From positions 1 to 64,000 of the forward strand of contig SDOX01000121.1 in the NCBI GenBank assembly GCA_004565275.1: 64,000 nt of DNA, written 5' to 3'. Positions 11,540 to 23,707 of the stretch are shown piece after piece; position 1 is the first letter of the stretch; each line of letters starts with the position of its first letter. The position numbers and the translations under genes were made by a program. Under the pieces are notes generated by a model. It searched no databases. It saw nothing but the letters and a program-made list of their open reading frames with translations, and had not been told where the DNA came from. Source of the stretch: Nannochloropsis salina CCMP1776 (Eukaryota; Sar; Eustigmatophyceae; Eustigmatales; Monodopsidaceae).

Positions 11540-12192
11540 GGCGGGGAACTGTGGGCAGCCGATGATGCTGGAGGAGAAAGACTGCCTGTCCTTTCTTTGT
11601 CCTCCACGCGTGTGCATCGGTATCTGGGGAAGTTGCGATAGCGATTGCCATCGTACCTTTCCCAGAGACAACATCAGTTGGCAAGGGCATGGCGCAGGGG
11701 ATGCACTGAGAGCCTACGAGGGGGAGTTCAACGTTACAGGAAAGATTTAGGATGGCAGAAATGCTGGCATCATTGAATATGTATAGCAGTCTTTTTGTTG
11801 ATCGTACAAGCTCGAAAGCGATGGTACGGAAAAGTCTCCATCGAGAAAAATGAAATTCAGAAAAAATGGTTCATATTGAAGAAAAAATATTACCAGCAAG
11901 GAATCAGACAGCTTTACCAGCCTCATAGCAAGGCGCGATTAAACTTCCGCGCGCGCGATTTGATCCAATGCATGCTGTCTGTCAGCATTAAATTGTAGCA
12001 TACATCTTACTTGCTCACACCTCGACAAAGAAGCCTGAAGTTTTCTGTAGGAATTTCCATTCGCGATCTATCCATTTGTTTTATTGCCTATGCCGAATAA
12101 ATCTCTGACCTGGTGAGATATGCTCCCCAACATAATGTGGATTCCAGACATTTCACTCCTTCTCCACATGTCATTTCCGACTTCTTCTTACT
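11540..12192. other. Intergenic between convergent genes, AT-richer
   Basis: 3' flanks of the RUN/ELMO/TLDc gene (+) and the adenylate kinase-PLGG1 fusion (-). Base composition drops sharply in GC relative to both genes. A possible final exon of the upstream gene (DNISWQGHGAGDAL, in the 11675-11750 region, or a different frame) cannot be decided from sequence alone. Nothing else seen. Confidence 0.45.
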
Positions 12193-15100
12193 CTATGGCA
12201 ATGAAGCAGTCGCCTTCGCGCCCTTCACCAAGATTGCAAGCAGGGCCGCTCGCACGGGGGGAATGGTGACGAGCACCGTGGTCATCACACCCGTCAGAGC
12301 CATCCCCATGGCTGCAAATGCCAGTGGCTCCGGCTCTTCCGCCAGGCTGGCCGTCCCGATCCCGTGCGCCGCGGCACCCATGGCCAGCCCTTTGCTCACG
12401 GAGTCGGAGACTTGGTAGGAGGCCAGCCGCGCGCCGCCTGCGTTGGCGCCCAGGATCCCTGTCAGGACCACGACAGGGACGGCGATGCTGGTCTCGGCGC
12501 CCACCAGCCCCGCCACGGCCATGGCCAAGGGGGTGGTGATGCAGCGAGAGAGGGTGGCTTTTCCAAGGGTGGGCGGGAGGCCCAAGGCTCGCGAGAGGGC
12601 GGCAGAAGAAAAGAGGCCGAAAACGGAGGCTCCCAAGCAGGTCCCCAGGATCTTGCTGAGGTTCTGCTTGAGGAGAGCGCGGCGCTCATACATCTGGACG
12701 GCCATGGCGAGGATAGAGGGTCCTAGAAGCCCGAGAAGGAGGTCGCCCCCCCCAAGATGCAGGGGACAGGGTGCACGAGAAACGTAGGCGTGGAGCTGGT
12801 GGGTGAGGGACTGGCCGAGGAGGCGAGCGTGGAGGGAGAGGAGAGCGAGGGTCAGCCCAGCGCAGGACAGGAGGGGGTGGACGGCCTTGCGGAGCTTGAG
12901 AGGGAGGCGAGACCCCGTCACGTAGGAAAGGATGGTGGCCAGGAATGTGAAGAGCGTCCTTGCGAGGGAAGGGAGCAGAGAGGAGCCGGAAGCGGCAAGC
13001 CGGGCGGAGAGGAGGACGGAGGCGGCCCCTGAGACAGCGGTGGAGATGGCGAGTGCCTTGTGCAGCGAGTGGCTGAAGGGGGTCTTGGTGGTGGAGAAGG
13101 GAGGGGGGGGAGGGAGCGAGGTTGGGGGGGGGGAGGAGACGGCTACGTCGTTTTTGGACGTAAGCAGGTCGGCGAGCTCGGCCGTGGTCCATAGCGAGGC
13201 TTCGAAACCGAGGACCAGGACGGCGCCCAGGCGGAGGGCGAGGGAGGGGGCGAGGGAGCCGGCGGAGAGCGGAAGGAGGACGAGGGTAGGGACGAAGAAC
13301 ACGGCCAGCCAGCGGGTCAGGAGATCCGTGCCTGGCTTGAGCACGCGGTAGAGAAGCGGTCGCGCCGCAGTCGTCCCGGCGCCCGTGGCGAGGAGGAGGG
13401 CGAAGAGACCGAGCATGCCAGCGAGGGAGGAGGGGAAGGCGAGGCCCCGGGCCAGGAAGAGGCGGCGCAGGGCGGCGTCCAGCGCGATAAAGGCAGCCAA
13501 GGAGAGGCCGGTCTGTAGGCTTTCCACCGGCCTGGGGCCCTGCGCTTTTTCGCCGACCAGGGCCATGTCCACGCCGCGAGCAATCTCCGCAAAGACAGCC
13601 TCCTTCTTGGCCGTCCCGTCCACCTGCACCAGCACGTCCTTGTAGCACCCCGCCACTGCGTCGCAGTGCTCGTGGAAGGCCCTCAGCCGGACCTGCACCT
13701 TCTCCTCCGTGTCGTCCGACCGGTGCACGAGCCGCTCCTCCGGCACCTCGGGCGGGGGCGGGCTGTACTTGAGGTGGTAGATCTTCCCCGTCGCCGGGTC
13801 GGTGCGGCGGCCCACCACCCGCTCCACCAGCAGCTCGTCAGGCACGTTCAGGAGGACGAAGGCATCTGGGAGCATTCCCAGAACATCCGCCTGAGCCTTG
13901 GTTCGCGGGAAGCCGTCAAGCAACCAGCCCTTCTCCTGGCAGTCCTTCTCTTTCAGCCGGTCCAAGATCACGCCATAGATCGTCTCGTCCGGCACTAGCT
14001 CCCCTCTGTCCATGAAGCCCTTCGCCTCCGCGCCCAGCGGCGTCCCGTCCCGCACCGCCGCCCTCAGGATGTCCCCTGTGGAGAGGTGGACCACGCCGTA
14101 CCTGAGGGGAAGGAGAGAAGAAGTGAAGAAGGCAGGCAGAGAAAGGGAGAGGAAGCAGGTAGAGATGAGCATAGAAGGAGGCACAGGCCGCTCGAGGCGC
14201 CTCTCGCCCGCACGTCTCTCGGACAGGCATACCGGGCTCCGTGGGGTCCTAAGGTCTCCCACATCCCCCACTACCCGCCCTCAGGCTCATCCGGAGCGCA
14301 TGTCACCAAGAAAAAAATATCTTCGCACGAGGCAGCTTAGTGTACAGCGCGGGATAGGACGCCTGCCGAACGGGCCTACCTCTGTTGTAGCATCTCGCAC
14401 TGCGTCCCCTTGCCTGAGGCAGGAGCCCCCGCTATAATGATCCGAGGCGGCGCCATTCTTGCCGTCCCACGGACTGCTGTAGCCTCTCCCTCCCCTTCCT
14501 TGGCCAGGGCCGCGTCGATGGCGCCCTTGATCTCCGCAAAGACAGCCTCCTTCTTGGCCGTCCCGTCCACCTGCACCAGCACGTCCTTGTAGCACCCCGC
14601 CACTGCGTCGCAGTGCTCGTGGAAGGCCCTCAGCCGGACCTGCACCTTCTCCTCCGTGTCGTCCGACCGGTGCACGAGCCGCTCCTCCGGCACCTCGGGC
14701 GGGGGCGGGCTGTACTTGAGGTGGTAGATCTTCCCCGTCGCCGGGTCGGTGCGGCGGCCCACCACCCGCTCCACCAGCAGCTCGTCAGGCACGTTCAGGA
14801 GGACGAAGGCACTGGGAGCCACCCCCAGGCTTTCCAGGGCTTGAGCCTGAGCCTTGGTTCGCGGGAAGCCGTCAAGCAACCAGCCCTTCTCCTGGCAGTC
14901 CTGAGCCGCCAACCTCTCTTTCACCACGCCGATGATGACCGTGTCCGGCACCAGCTCCCCTCTGTCCATGAAGCCCTTCGCCTCCGCGCCCAGTGGCGTC
15001 CCGTCCCGCACCGCCGCCCTCAGGATGTCCCCTGTGGAGAGGTGGACCACGCCGTACCTGTTCAATGATGGGGGAGGGTGTGCAAGGCGTTATGCATTGA

Positions 15101-15674
15101 AAGAGATACGAGTGGCCTTCCTAACAGGCACGTGACTCATCCTGGTAGAGACTGCCCGATACGCACCCGATCCGGGACCCTTACCTTTCTTTCAAAAGCT
15201 CGCACTGCGTCCCTTTCCCGGAGGCTGGTGCACCAGCGATGATGATCTTCGGCGTGGCGGCTCGAGCAGCGACCGTCATACGAAGGCTACTCAGACGGGA
15301 CAATCCGGGTGCAAATGGTGAGCTGGAGGGAGTACGCCTCGAAATCTACGGTGATTGTTCAGGCTTAAGGTCATTCAACGTGGTGCTAGACATTGATGTG
15401 GGAGAAATCTGGCAGGAAAAGCAGTCGAGGCAAGCGCGAGTCTCACCACCGCCCCTTTTCGAGGCGCACGCACCTTTCCTACATGCTTGAATCCTGGAAT
15501 CCATGCCATGCCTGCATGTCTGACATTGAACTTGTTGATGCTGTTCCCAGATGTTACATCACCGCCACTCCGTAAGCTCACTGACTTGTGCGGCTGCAGG
15601 AGCAGGAGGAGGAGGCTGAACACAACTCCACATGTCGCTACTGCCCTCTGGGAGGAAGTGGCGTGCTCGACCAT
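12193..15674 (-). CDS. Adenylate kinase x2 fused to LrgA-LrgB glycolate/glycerate translocator
   Basis: Four exons join in phase: 15474-15674, 15185-15345, 14380-15057 and 12193-14101, giving 982 residues. Exon 1 has a hydrophobic core (VVFSLLLLLL) after a short N-terminus. Exon 2 then gives a Ser/Arg-rich, transit-like stretch (SSSPFAPGLSRLSSLR). Adenylate kinase domains 1 (about 100-320) and 2 (about 326-540) each have the P-loop GAPASGKGTQC, LSTGDILRAAV, the DGFPRTKAQA segment and a long LID. About 120 residues of LrgA-like helices follow, then a complete LrgB-like domain (about 715-975) ending MTTVLVTIPPVRAALL. LrgA-LrgB fused in one chain is the architecture of plant PLGG1, the chloroplast glycolate/glycerate exchanger of photorespiration. 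Adenylate kinase (ATP + AMP = 2 ADP) could supply or recycle nucleotides near glycerate kinase; that link is inference. The first exon junction (TAG acceptor at 15346) is the least certain. Confidence 0.88.
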
Positions 15675-16912
15675 TCCGTGTGCAGATGTGGAGACTACAA
15701 AGATTTTATGTAGATATGAATGTGTGGGTATGTGCTGAACAGAAGATAATGTTTTGTCGACAATCGAACTAACTACTCGAAAGTTCGCGCAGGCACGAGG
15801 GCGAGGAACAAGATCGAGGAAGATCGATGTGACGATAGGCGGGATATTGCATCCACCAAATGGTGGTGGGCTGATACGTCAGACCGGAGGAGTCGAATGA
15901 GGTAAAGACAACAATGCAGCGTACGCGTGCCCGCAGAATGTGGATCTTGACGCACAATGCAATTAACAAGCCTCTTGTACTCGCCACAAAGCTGTTCGCA
16001 CGTGGTTAGCCCTCGTGCCTCCCTCTTCCCCCCCCTCGACTCGAGGGCCTCGAGACTCGAGTAGGAAGGCCGCTCAAAATTTGGCGCGAAAAAAAGGGGA
16101 TTGAATATAGCGCGAAAAAAATAAGCAGCAGGGAACAATAATATAATAGAAAGGATCTGCCAATTCCGACTGAGGGGTCGCCCTTACCCCTTAAACTTTA
16201 CTTTATCTGTGCCATTTAGCGAGGCGTTGGAAGTAGGACACTAATTCGGAAAGCCGTAAATAGACTCCAACGATTGTTTTCATTTCCATACCTGCGGACG
16301 ACAAATGTTGATGCCCCACAACTGTTAGGATAAGAGTAGGATTTAGGTCGGCGCACAGAGCTTGTGATTATCGGAAAGCAACACCACAATTGAGAAAGCG
16401 AATATTGCAACTTACCCGTATCGTGCCGGGTGATCAGAATCAAATGAGTGCATGTACAAGGCCTACTCGTGCAGAGGCGTTAGAATAAATCGAAATGGAT
16501 TGCACATATAATATATTTTGACTCGCATTTTTTCCTTGACTGTAGATTTTCTAAAAGCTACATGCATTCCACTTGTACAATACACGAAAGTCTGCCGTGC
16601 ATTTTATTCCCCCCTGGAGTTGTACTCTCCTTTACATGTATTGCTCACATTTTTACGTAAAATGCTAGCTTTCCTTGTCAAGCCATCTCTCGTGAACGTA
16701 AATTGGACCGAAAATGTCTTCTTCAGGCGCACACACAAATTGTTGAGCACATATGCAAGTTTTTCTCTCTTCTATTTCATTCTCCGAAACTTTATCGATG
16801 CCATACATGGAAACGCATCGGATCAAATGCAGTCCCGATTTGTATGGTAATTCCTATTCCAGTAGTATGCTCTCTGAGCTAGCCCATCCTCTTAGACCCC
16901 GTTCCACGTAGA
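15675..16912. other. Intergenic, AT-rich, no gene recognised
   Basis: Lies between the start of the ADK-PLGG1 gene and the stop of the protein kinase, both on the minus strand, so it should hold the ADK-PLGG1 promoter and the kinase 3' end. There is a local palindromic run of ctcgag/ctcgagg near 16035-16062. AT-rich open frames (for example 16518-16850) lack any coding character. No tRNA or transposon ends seen. Confidence 0.45.
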
Positions 16913-19057
16913 TTATGCACCAGTGATCACTGTCTCTGCGCTAACGCTATGCACGCACGATTCTTCCTTTTTTCCTGGATTGAAATCGAGCACTCGCTCC
17001 CAGAGCCACTGGCGAATGTCGTTTGATGACCATCTTCGATCGTTCGCAAGCACAAGGAGGTCATGTTCTGACCAGGCACTCCCCACTTGTTTCCCCAAGC
17101 CCATCGTGGACGCGGAGAGGGAGGGGAGGAGCAGCGGGGCGTCTGCGAGATAAGGATGCGCCAAGGCCTCTGTGACGGTCAGGCGCTCCTCTGGATCGAA
17201 GCGCAGCATCCTCTTTAACAGATCCACCGCCAAAGGATCGACTCCCGGAAAGGCTTCCTCAAAAATGGCATCGCCCTTTGCTAGCATCCTTTCCTGTGCA
17301 GCTATCACTGCCCCCTGATATGCTGGCCAGGGATGGAAATGTTTGCCTTGAGACGCAGCCGAAGAAGGGGGGGGCACGAGTTTGAGGATAGCGAGGAGCT
17401 GATCCGTGCCCAGCGAAGCGGCGGTGGGCGTTGAAGGGGGTGAGAGCGTGCCGCAGTAAGAGCCCTGGAAGAGTGGAACAGCGATGGGCCTGTGTAACTT
17501 GCCTGGCAAGGGGTGGGGTTCCAAGGAAAGAGTGTGAGGCACGCACAAGTGAAGGCCTGGAGGTCTCACGATGGGAGGATCAAAGGAGGGTGGAGACGAT
17601 AGAGGAAGGGGGTATGGATGGAGGGAGGAAGGAAGGGAGGCTGCCTACCGAGCAACTCGCCGAAGACACAGCCAACAGACCACATATCAATGGCGTTGGT
17701 GTAGGGGAGGTTTTGGATAACTTCCGGGGCGCGGTACCAGCGCGTGACCACGTGCGCGGTAAGGGAGGGAGGGGTGGGTGTGGTGCGGGCGCGGGTGGCG
17801 GGGAGCCCGGGGGTGGGGGGCATAAAAGCAGGGCAGTCGTCGGCTTGAGGCCCGTCCGCTTTTTCGTATTCGCCTGCAACGTCGTGCGCCCTGAAAATGG
17901 GAGACTTGGGAGATGCTGAGGGAGGTAGAATGACCCGGGACAGGCCGAAGTCACAGAGCTTTAGTGTGCAGTCAGCGTCGACAAGGATGTTCGCGGGCTG
18001 TGAGGTTTGCGGAGCGAGGACAAGGAAAACAGGAGACGCGGTCAGGACACAGAGATCAAGGCACTGTGTCGAGCTCTCAAAGCCAAAGACACAGGTCTAG
18101 CATGATGTGCGGAGGGAAGGAGATCAGAGGATAAAGGACCAAGGGGCATGAGATTGAGGGAAGGGATACCTACCTTGATGTCCCTGTGGACAATGTGCCG
18201 ACACTGGAGGAAGAGCAGAGCGTGGAGCAGCTGGTAGACGAAAACTCTGACGTGGGCGGAAGAGATGGCTTGGCTAGAGCTGAGGATTGAGGCGAGGGAT
18301 GCTTCTTTGAACTCGAGCACGAGAAAGAGATCTTTGAAGTCGCTCGGGGAGGGGGGCGGGGGTAGCACATCCAGCAAGCCTGTCACTCTGTTCCTAGCAT
18401 CCCCTCCACCGCCCAGGCCTTGCAGTATTACGAGCTCGCGGAAGGTCCTTAAGGCACACGTGCGGCTTTGAAACGCGTCGATAATGCGCTTTACAGCCAC
18501 CCGGCGCTTGAGCTGAGAAAAAGATTTTATGCGAAGGGTGCAGGGTAAGGGATGGTTTACTTGGCAGAGAAGGCAGGGAGAAGCAGTACCTGGTTGTCGT
18601 AAGCTTCTGCTACCACGGCATAGGCGCCGAAACCCAAGCAGCGCGTGTAGGAGTACCGTCCATTGCGAGTCGGCCACGACTTGAAGGTGGCCAGGTCGAA
18701 GTCCGGCTGTCCTTTTTGCTGCTGCGGTAATCGATTATCTCGTGATCTTTTCATCTCACATTTCGAGAGCTCTTGGGGCTTCAACGAAGAAAAGTATTTT
18801 TTACGCTGGCGGAATGCCTCGTAATTGCGCTTTGAGACCTGCGAATCATTCCTACTCTTTCCGACTCTCGTTTTCGAATGCAGTGATGCCTCAAAGGGAA
18901 TGGAATGTGTCGTCAATTGTCTTTCCCAGGTGGGAGGGACAAACGGCTCGGCATTGTCCGCATGCTCTGGGTTCCAGTTTGACGTGGAAGGCCGCCCTTC
19001 TGTGGAGACAGACTTTGGACATACTCTAGGGGCAGCGCATGCTTCATCTGAGAGCAT
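16913..19057 (-). CDS. MAP-kinase-like CMGC Ser/Thr protein kinase
   Basis: Four in-phase exons (18590-19057, 18174-18512, 17649-17997, 16913-17502) give 581 residues. A polar N-terminal extension of about 130 residues precedes the kinase domain. The glycine loop is GFGAYAVV (about 140-147), the ATP lysine is in RVAVK (Lys164), and the catalytic loop is HRDIKPAN (from about 265). DFGLSR follows, then a roughly 70-residue Pro/Ala-rich insert, then [13 protein letters not shown] and [15 protein letters not shown]. These are CMGC features, closest to MAP kinases. All catalytic residues are present, so it should be active. The activation-loop position that is T-x-Y in classical MAPKs reads T-A-H, so dual phosphorylation on a tyrosine is not possible there. 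A tail follows the [18 protein letters not shown] subdomain. The start at 19057 gives [10 protein letters not shown]; an upstream in-frame ATG at 19207 is possible. Confidence 0.88.
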
Positions 19058-19274
19058 GATTGTTTGAATGTTCTTCGCCCTTTGAACGCTGGAGGTCACG
19101 GATAGCGACAGAAACGTAACCTGTCGGAACTTATAATGCTGGAAAATAAGAGCAGAAAGGACTTCAGCACAGGTCGAGCAAGTTCTCTCATATTTGATGC
19201 TTGACATGCAGAAAAGTATTTCTGGAAAACATCATTCCGATTTGTCCTTGTCGTGCACAACATTTCATGACAGA

Positions 19275-19550
19275 TCACTTGAGTGCGCGATTTCTTTCCT
19301 TTTTCTTTGTAACCCCCCGGTGTCTTACGGTGGCATTTACACGCGTACATCGCCTTGATATCCGGCACCGAGTGGGGAGTCCATTTTGAAAAGCGGGAGC
19401 CTCTTTGAGGGACATTCCACCAGCAGAGTTGAATACTATTCTTATTATAATTCCCAGGGTCATGAAGATGGTCCAAATGGACCAAGCGACGAGCACATTG
19501 GGTAAAACGAAGACGAGGAAGTAGGGGGTGGTAGAAACTGGTTGGTACAA
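19275..19550 (-). CDS. Possible small membrane protein, weak call
   Basis: A 91-codon frame whose first 40 residues are strongly hydrophobic (YFLVFVLPNVLVAWSIWTIF, then MTLGIIIRIVF), followed by a basic Arg/Lys-rich tail. The pattern could be one or two membrane spans with a positive cytosolic end. There is no family match I recognise and no intron support, and AT-rich DNA readily gives hydrophobic frames by chance. I list it because the hydrophobic-then-basic order is unlike the other short frames nearby. Confidence 0.22.
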   Translation of the reverse strand: MYQPVSTTPYFLVFVLPNVLVAWSIWTIFMTLGIIIRIVFNSAGGMSLKEAPAFQNGLPTRCRISRRCTRVNATVRHRGVTKKKERNRALK

Positions 19551-19979
19551 ACGAACATCTGTCGGGGGGTACGCAGCCCGACGACCAAAAAAACTGGGGA
19601 AGAACGCAGTCCCGCCTCTTATGCCACGTGGAATGTCACCGTAGCCCTTCCTAGAGAAATTAAATGATGCACGACAACTTTATATGCACGGTCTGAAAGG
19701 AGCTTTTTTGCGGCGTGCCATATTGTTGTTTTCTCAGCGCGCAGATATGTGCCACCCGAGAACTTTCCTTCACGCGTCAGCTCGTCACAAAGCGGTTGTG
19801 ATTTATCAGTGAGTAGATGAAAAGCGATACGCTATCGATTATGTTTAGATTGGTAATATTTCTTTCATAATGTCCATGCATGAAGCTTCTAAATTCCAAG
19901 GGTCAATTCATGACCTTTACTGTTCTTTGAAAAAATTTACGTTAGTAATACAACGCTGAGAGTCCCTTCCGGTAACGTG

Positions 19980-20018
19980 AACAAGCCATGTGGCCATAAG
20001 TACCACGAATGGCTTGTT
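19980..20018. other. Short perfect hairpin
   Basis: The 10-base arms AACAAGCCAT and ATGGCTTGTT are separated by 19 bases and followed by a T-rich run. The shape resembles a terminator, but no gene ends here; it may be a chance or regulatory stem. Confidence 0.4.
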
Positions 20019-21391
20019 TTTATTTTGAGCTGTTGTGAAGCAAGACAGCAATCTTAACTCGATTTCCCGACAAGCTTAGCAAGCAGGCAGATGAATGAAG
20101 AAGGCAGAAAACGGTGGCCTCTCCAAATCCTTTCCTCCAGCCCGTCTAATATCTCAGCGCTTTTGGTATCTTAGTGTAGGCTTCTGTCGCATTATCGCCC
20201 ATGTTCCTGTACAATAGTTGAGCCACAAAAAGAATTTAACGTTAAAATTCCATCATGGACTTGCAATAAGGTGGTACAGCAAGATTACTTTGTTTTATCG
20301 GTCAATGGAGATGTTTATCTCCCATTAATTTCAAAAGAGGACGGCACAGCGTTCTTGGATCATCTTAAGCTGTGTCCTCGGTATTTCATGTTTAGCATTC
20401 TTTTTTCCAGAATGTGCCTCTTCATCCGACGGGACAAAATTCTCCGCGTCAGGGGCTTACTTTAAGAACGGAGGCGAAAGCAGAGTCCATACCTAGCAGA
20501 GAGCATATATTTACCCCGCTATCTGTTCTGCTCTATGGAGAGAGAAGATCTGTCCGCTGAACAATATAAAATCTCTTTCATGTCCTGGGCCGAGAGAACT
20601 GTGGCCTCTCCGACGTTAAATGGGGAAGTTGATATCTAAAAACTGGAATCTCTGTGACGAACATTACATTATTACATCAACAGATAAATCTAACTCTGTT
20701 ATCATCGTTATCAGTGTCGTGGTAATAGTGGATAGCAAAGCCTTCAGCTTTTGCCACCTTCGTCCTTGAGTTCTTAGTTTGCATTACGCTGATCCCACGA
20801 AAGCTCTTGGTCCAATCTCGTGGAGTCCATTTTTGTTCCACAGCAGCCTGCACCGTACTTATATTAATTTGCAGCGCGCGAGCGCTCTACGATGATCTCC
20901 TCTGGATTTCCAAATGAGTTAAGGTCATGCATGAAGCACAAGGCATTTAAATTTTGTGCAGACGCGCTTGTATGCATTTTAAGGCGTGGGCTCTCTCTAA
21001 GTCTAGGAGTTCGTGGGCCGCAGTGATCCCTCAAGCCTTCCTGCTCTTCAAGGTAACGCATGCATCACATAAAAGACACTGGTTACTATCTGGAGTACAC
21101 GTGCGAATAATCTACATATTCATATTTGTCTTTATAATGTGCTGATAGAATTATCTGGCTTTTCACATGCATATCATAACCTAACTTACAACGAATCCGA
21201 TGGTAGGAACGTACAAACATCCCGCAGCCATCACGACTTTGAGCTCTATTTACCAAGTGATGCTATGAGATCATGAAAATGATGCGGCCAAAAAAGATGA
21301 ATTTCTTAATCATGGTTGGAGACGGCTGGGCGGATGCGTGTAGGGTTGGTGTCCGCTTTAGTACGGTCGGGGTTTCGCTGTTCCTGCACAT

Positions 21392-22232
21392 ATGTCGTGC
21401 CGGGCTATAAGTGAGTGATGGATGTTTCTCGATGTGTTGACAGAATACCGCACTTCGGTATGTGCCAGGCCGAGCCGAGCCGATGTACGACCCGGCGGGA
21501 TGCACCCAGGGGGGTATAGACTTTCCCTCCGGGAAGAAGGTGTTGTCATAGTTTTACCTATTTGGTATTTCTCTGGGCCTTTCTTCTCCCTGTGGGTACC
21601 GTCGATCCATATAGTTATTACCATATAACACAGTTCTTGTCTTGTTGTCTCTGAACTCTTCGATGGGTTCACAATTGGGAATGACACAACACTTTCCCGG
21701 GATCGTCCCTCAACCTCCTCTGAGCTCGCTGCTAACTTGCTCTGAGGGGCGACCCGACCGCTTTTACAAGAGCAAGTTAGCAGCGAGCTCTACGAGGGTG
21801 AGGGAACGACCTGTGGGAAGTAATGTGACATTCCCGGGTGAGCTCACATTATGAGCTCAGAGACAAAAAGATAAGAACTGTACAGAATGTCTCTCCGTTC
21901 ATGATTCCTTCGTACGTGCGCGTGTTTCACAAACAGATCCGGGTCACACAGACCCGTTGGTAGGAGTCCTACCCTCTCCTGCCAATCCGTCCCATAGATA
22001 TGGTAGTAACCATATGGATCGACGGTACCCACAGGGAGAAGAAAGGCCCAGAGAAATACCAAATAGGTAAAACTATGACAATACCTTCTTCCCTGAGGGA
22101 AAGTCTATACTCCCCTGGGTGCATTCCGCCAGGTGGTATAGCGGCTCGGCTCGGCCGGACCGCGACTCCAAATGCGCTATTTCTTTCTACATATCGAGAA
22201 ACACCCATCTTACTTATAGCGCGACACGACAT
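21392..22232. mobile_element. Foldback (long inverted repeat) DNA element, copy A
   Basis: An 841-base palindromic element. The outer 220 bases of the left arm (21392-21612) are repeated in reverse complement at 22018-22232. The arms continue inward with lower identity to a central inverted repeat around 21725-21795 (gagctcgctgctaacttgct and its complement). The ends are ATGTCGTG and CACGACAT. No coding capacity, so it looks like a non-autonomous foldback or long-TIR element. It is inverted relative to copy B. Confidence 0.7.
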
Positions 22233-23707
22233 TTTAAACAGTAGCAGCGGTCGAAGTGTGATGGTACGCCAGCGCAGAATATGTGCCGTGTGCAAACGAT
22301 CCGAACGGGGGGGGTTATGGATAGATTGTCGATGGAGGGACTTGATCATCCTTCCTGAAAAGCCTGATCCCCCTTTTCAGTCCTTCAGAAATAGTTCTTC
22401 GAGGAGGCAACCAGAGTTGGCCAGGACGGCCTACTGGTTAGATTCGATACTACGGATTATCGATGGAAACCCATAGAGGAGGTACGGACGAACCAGAGAC
22501 GGTGGATTTTATCACACTGGGTCTCACCTCCGCCCTGGGAGCAGGCGGATTCAACAAGAAGAGGAAGCGGCCATCACCAACTTCAGAGATCAGGAAAGAA
22601 ACTGCGGCAGCTATCTGGAATGTACAGGTAGACTCATGCTCTTCTCTACGACTGCAAGCAAGACAACGGACGAGCGAGGAGTTGCATACGGACATCTTCA
22701 GCAGGGGAAATGCAGTGACACCGTAATCGAGACTAAATTCTGCCGCCAGCATAAGCCCTAGCTGCCACGATCAGGGATCTTCATCGTGCTAAAAAAGCGG
22801 GAACAGACTCGACGCAACCACGACGACAAGTTTCTTGTTGATTTGAACCAGCATGGAGCTAAGCTGTCTGAGAAGGCGGGTCGAGTAATTTTGAACCGTA
22901 AGGAACCCCGAAGAGCGGTGGAAAGGGAGCGAAAAGTGCCTCACGGACTGGCGGGTCAGGTCGGAGAAATCGGAAGGCGAGGATAGCAGGGTGAGAGTTC
23001 CACCCTCACATTCAGGGACTGACCCCAATCGCTGCAATAACGATTCACATTGGCAAAGGACGTTGACTTGCTTTCGTTGGCAAGCCAAAGATTATTTGGT
23101 GAGGGGATGTGTTCATCATCCTCAAGTGTTCACTGAAGTGGGAAACACAATGGATCACCGAAGGATCCTGACGAAGAATGTAGATAGCGTATCAGGAAGA
23201 CTGCCCAAACGGGCCACCGCTTTCCCGGCCAACCCATGAGGGCGCTGCGGTGGGCCAGATCGAGAAGAGAGCAGAAAACCAAATGCACACTTACAGGATA
23301 TCAAGGGGGCAACCGAGCACGAAGCCACTCTTCAGAGTGTAAGAAAAGATGAAGTCACGAATAAGGGAGAATTACATGTGCATGTCAAGCAAAAAGAGGG
23401 TAATAATAACACCGCGTGGGGTAGCTGCCCGCGCGATACCAGACGCGCTGATGCCGGGCGTGCCGAGGGGGGTTGAGAGACCGGCCCCGGCCGGACCGAA
23501 GATGGTCATGGGACCTTGGTGGTACCCGCTTTGGAAAATCGATTCGGCGGAGGCAATTGCTAACGTTAGTCCGGATGAAGACCTTTTCCCGACAGTAAAA
23601 ATAAGACTTCTCAGAGAGGATAGAAAATTGCTGAGCGAGAACGTCGTCTGAAAGAGAATGGATAACGGGTAAGAAAAAATTGCAGTCGGCACGCCATTCC
23701 ACAGCGA

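Larger units (their letters stand above)
19058..21391. other. Long gene-poor AT-rich stretch
   Basis: About 2.3 kb upstream of the kinase. It is AT-rich with only short, unsupported reading frames, apart from one small hydrophobic frame listed separately and one hairpin. No recognised transposase, tRNA or coding exon chain. It leads into the first foldback element. Confidence 0.5.

Noticed and set aside
13317-13648. Alternative minus-strand frames in the kinase/LrgA region
   Set aside because: Arg/Pro-rich shadow translations of the adenylate kinase-LrgA exon.
22463-22986. Frames between the foldback elements considered as transposase fragments
   Set aside because: No D-D-E/D spacing, zinc-finger array or recombinase signature could be seen; left as unassigned sequence.
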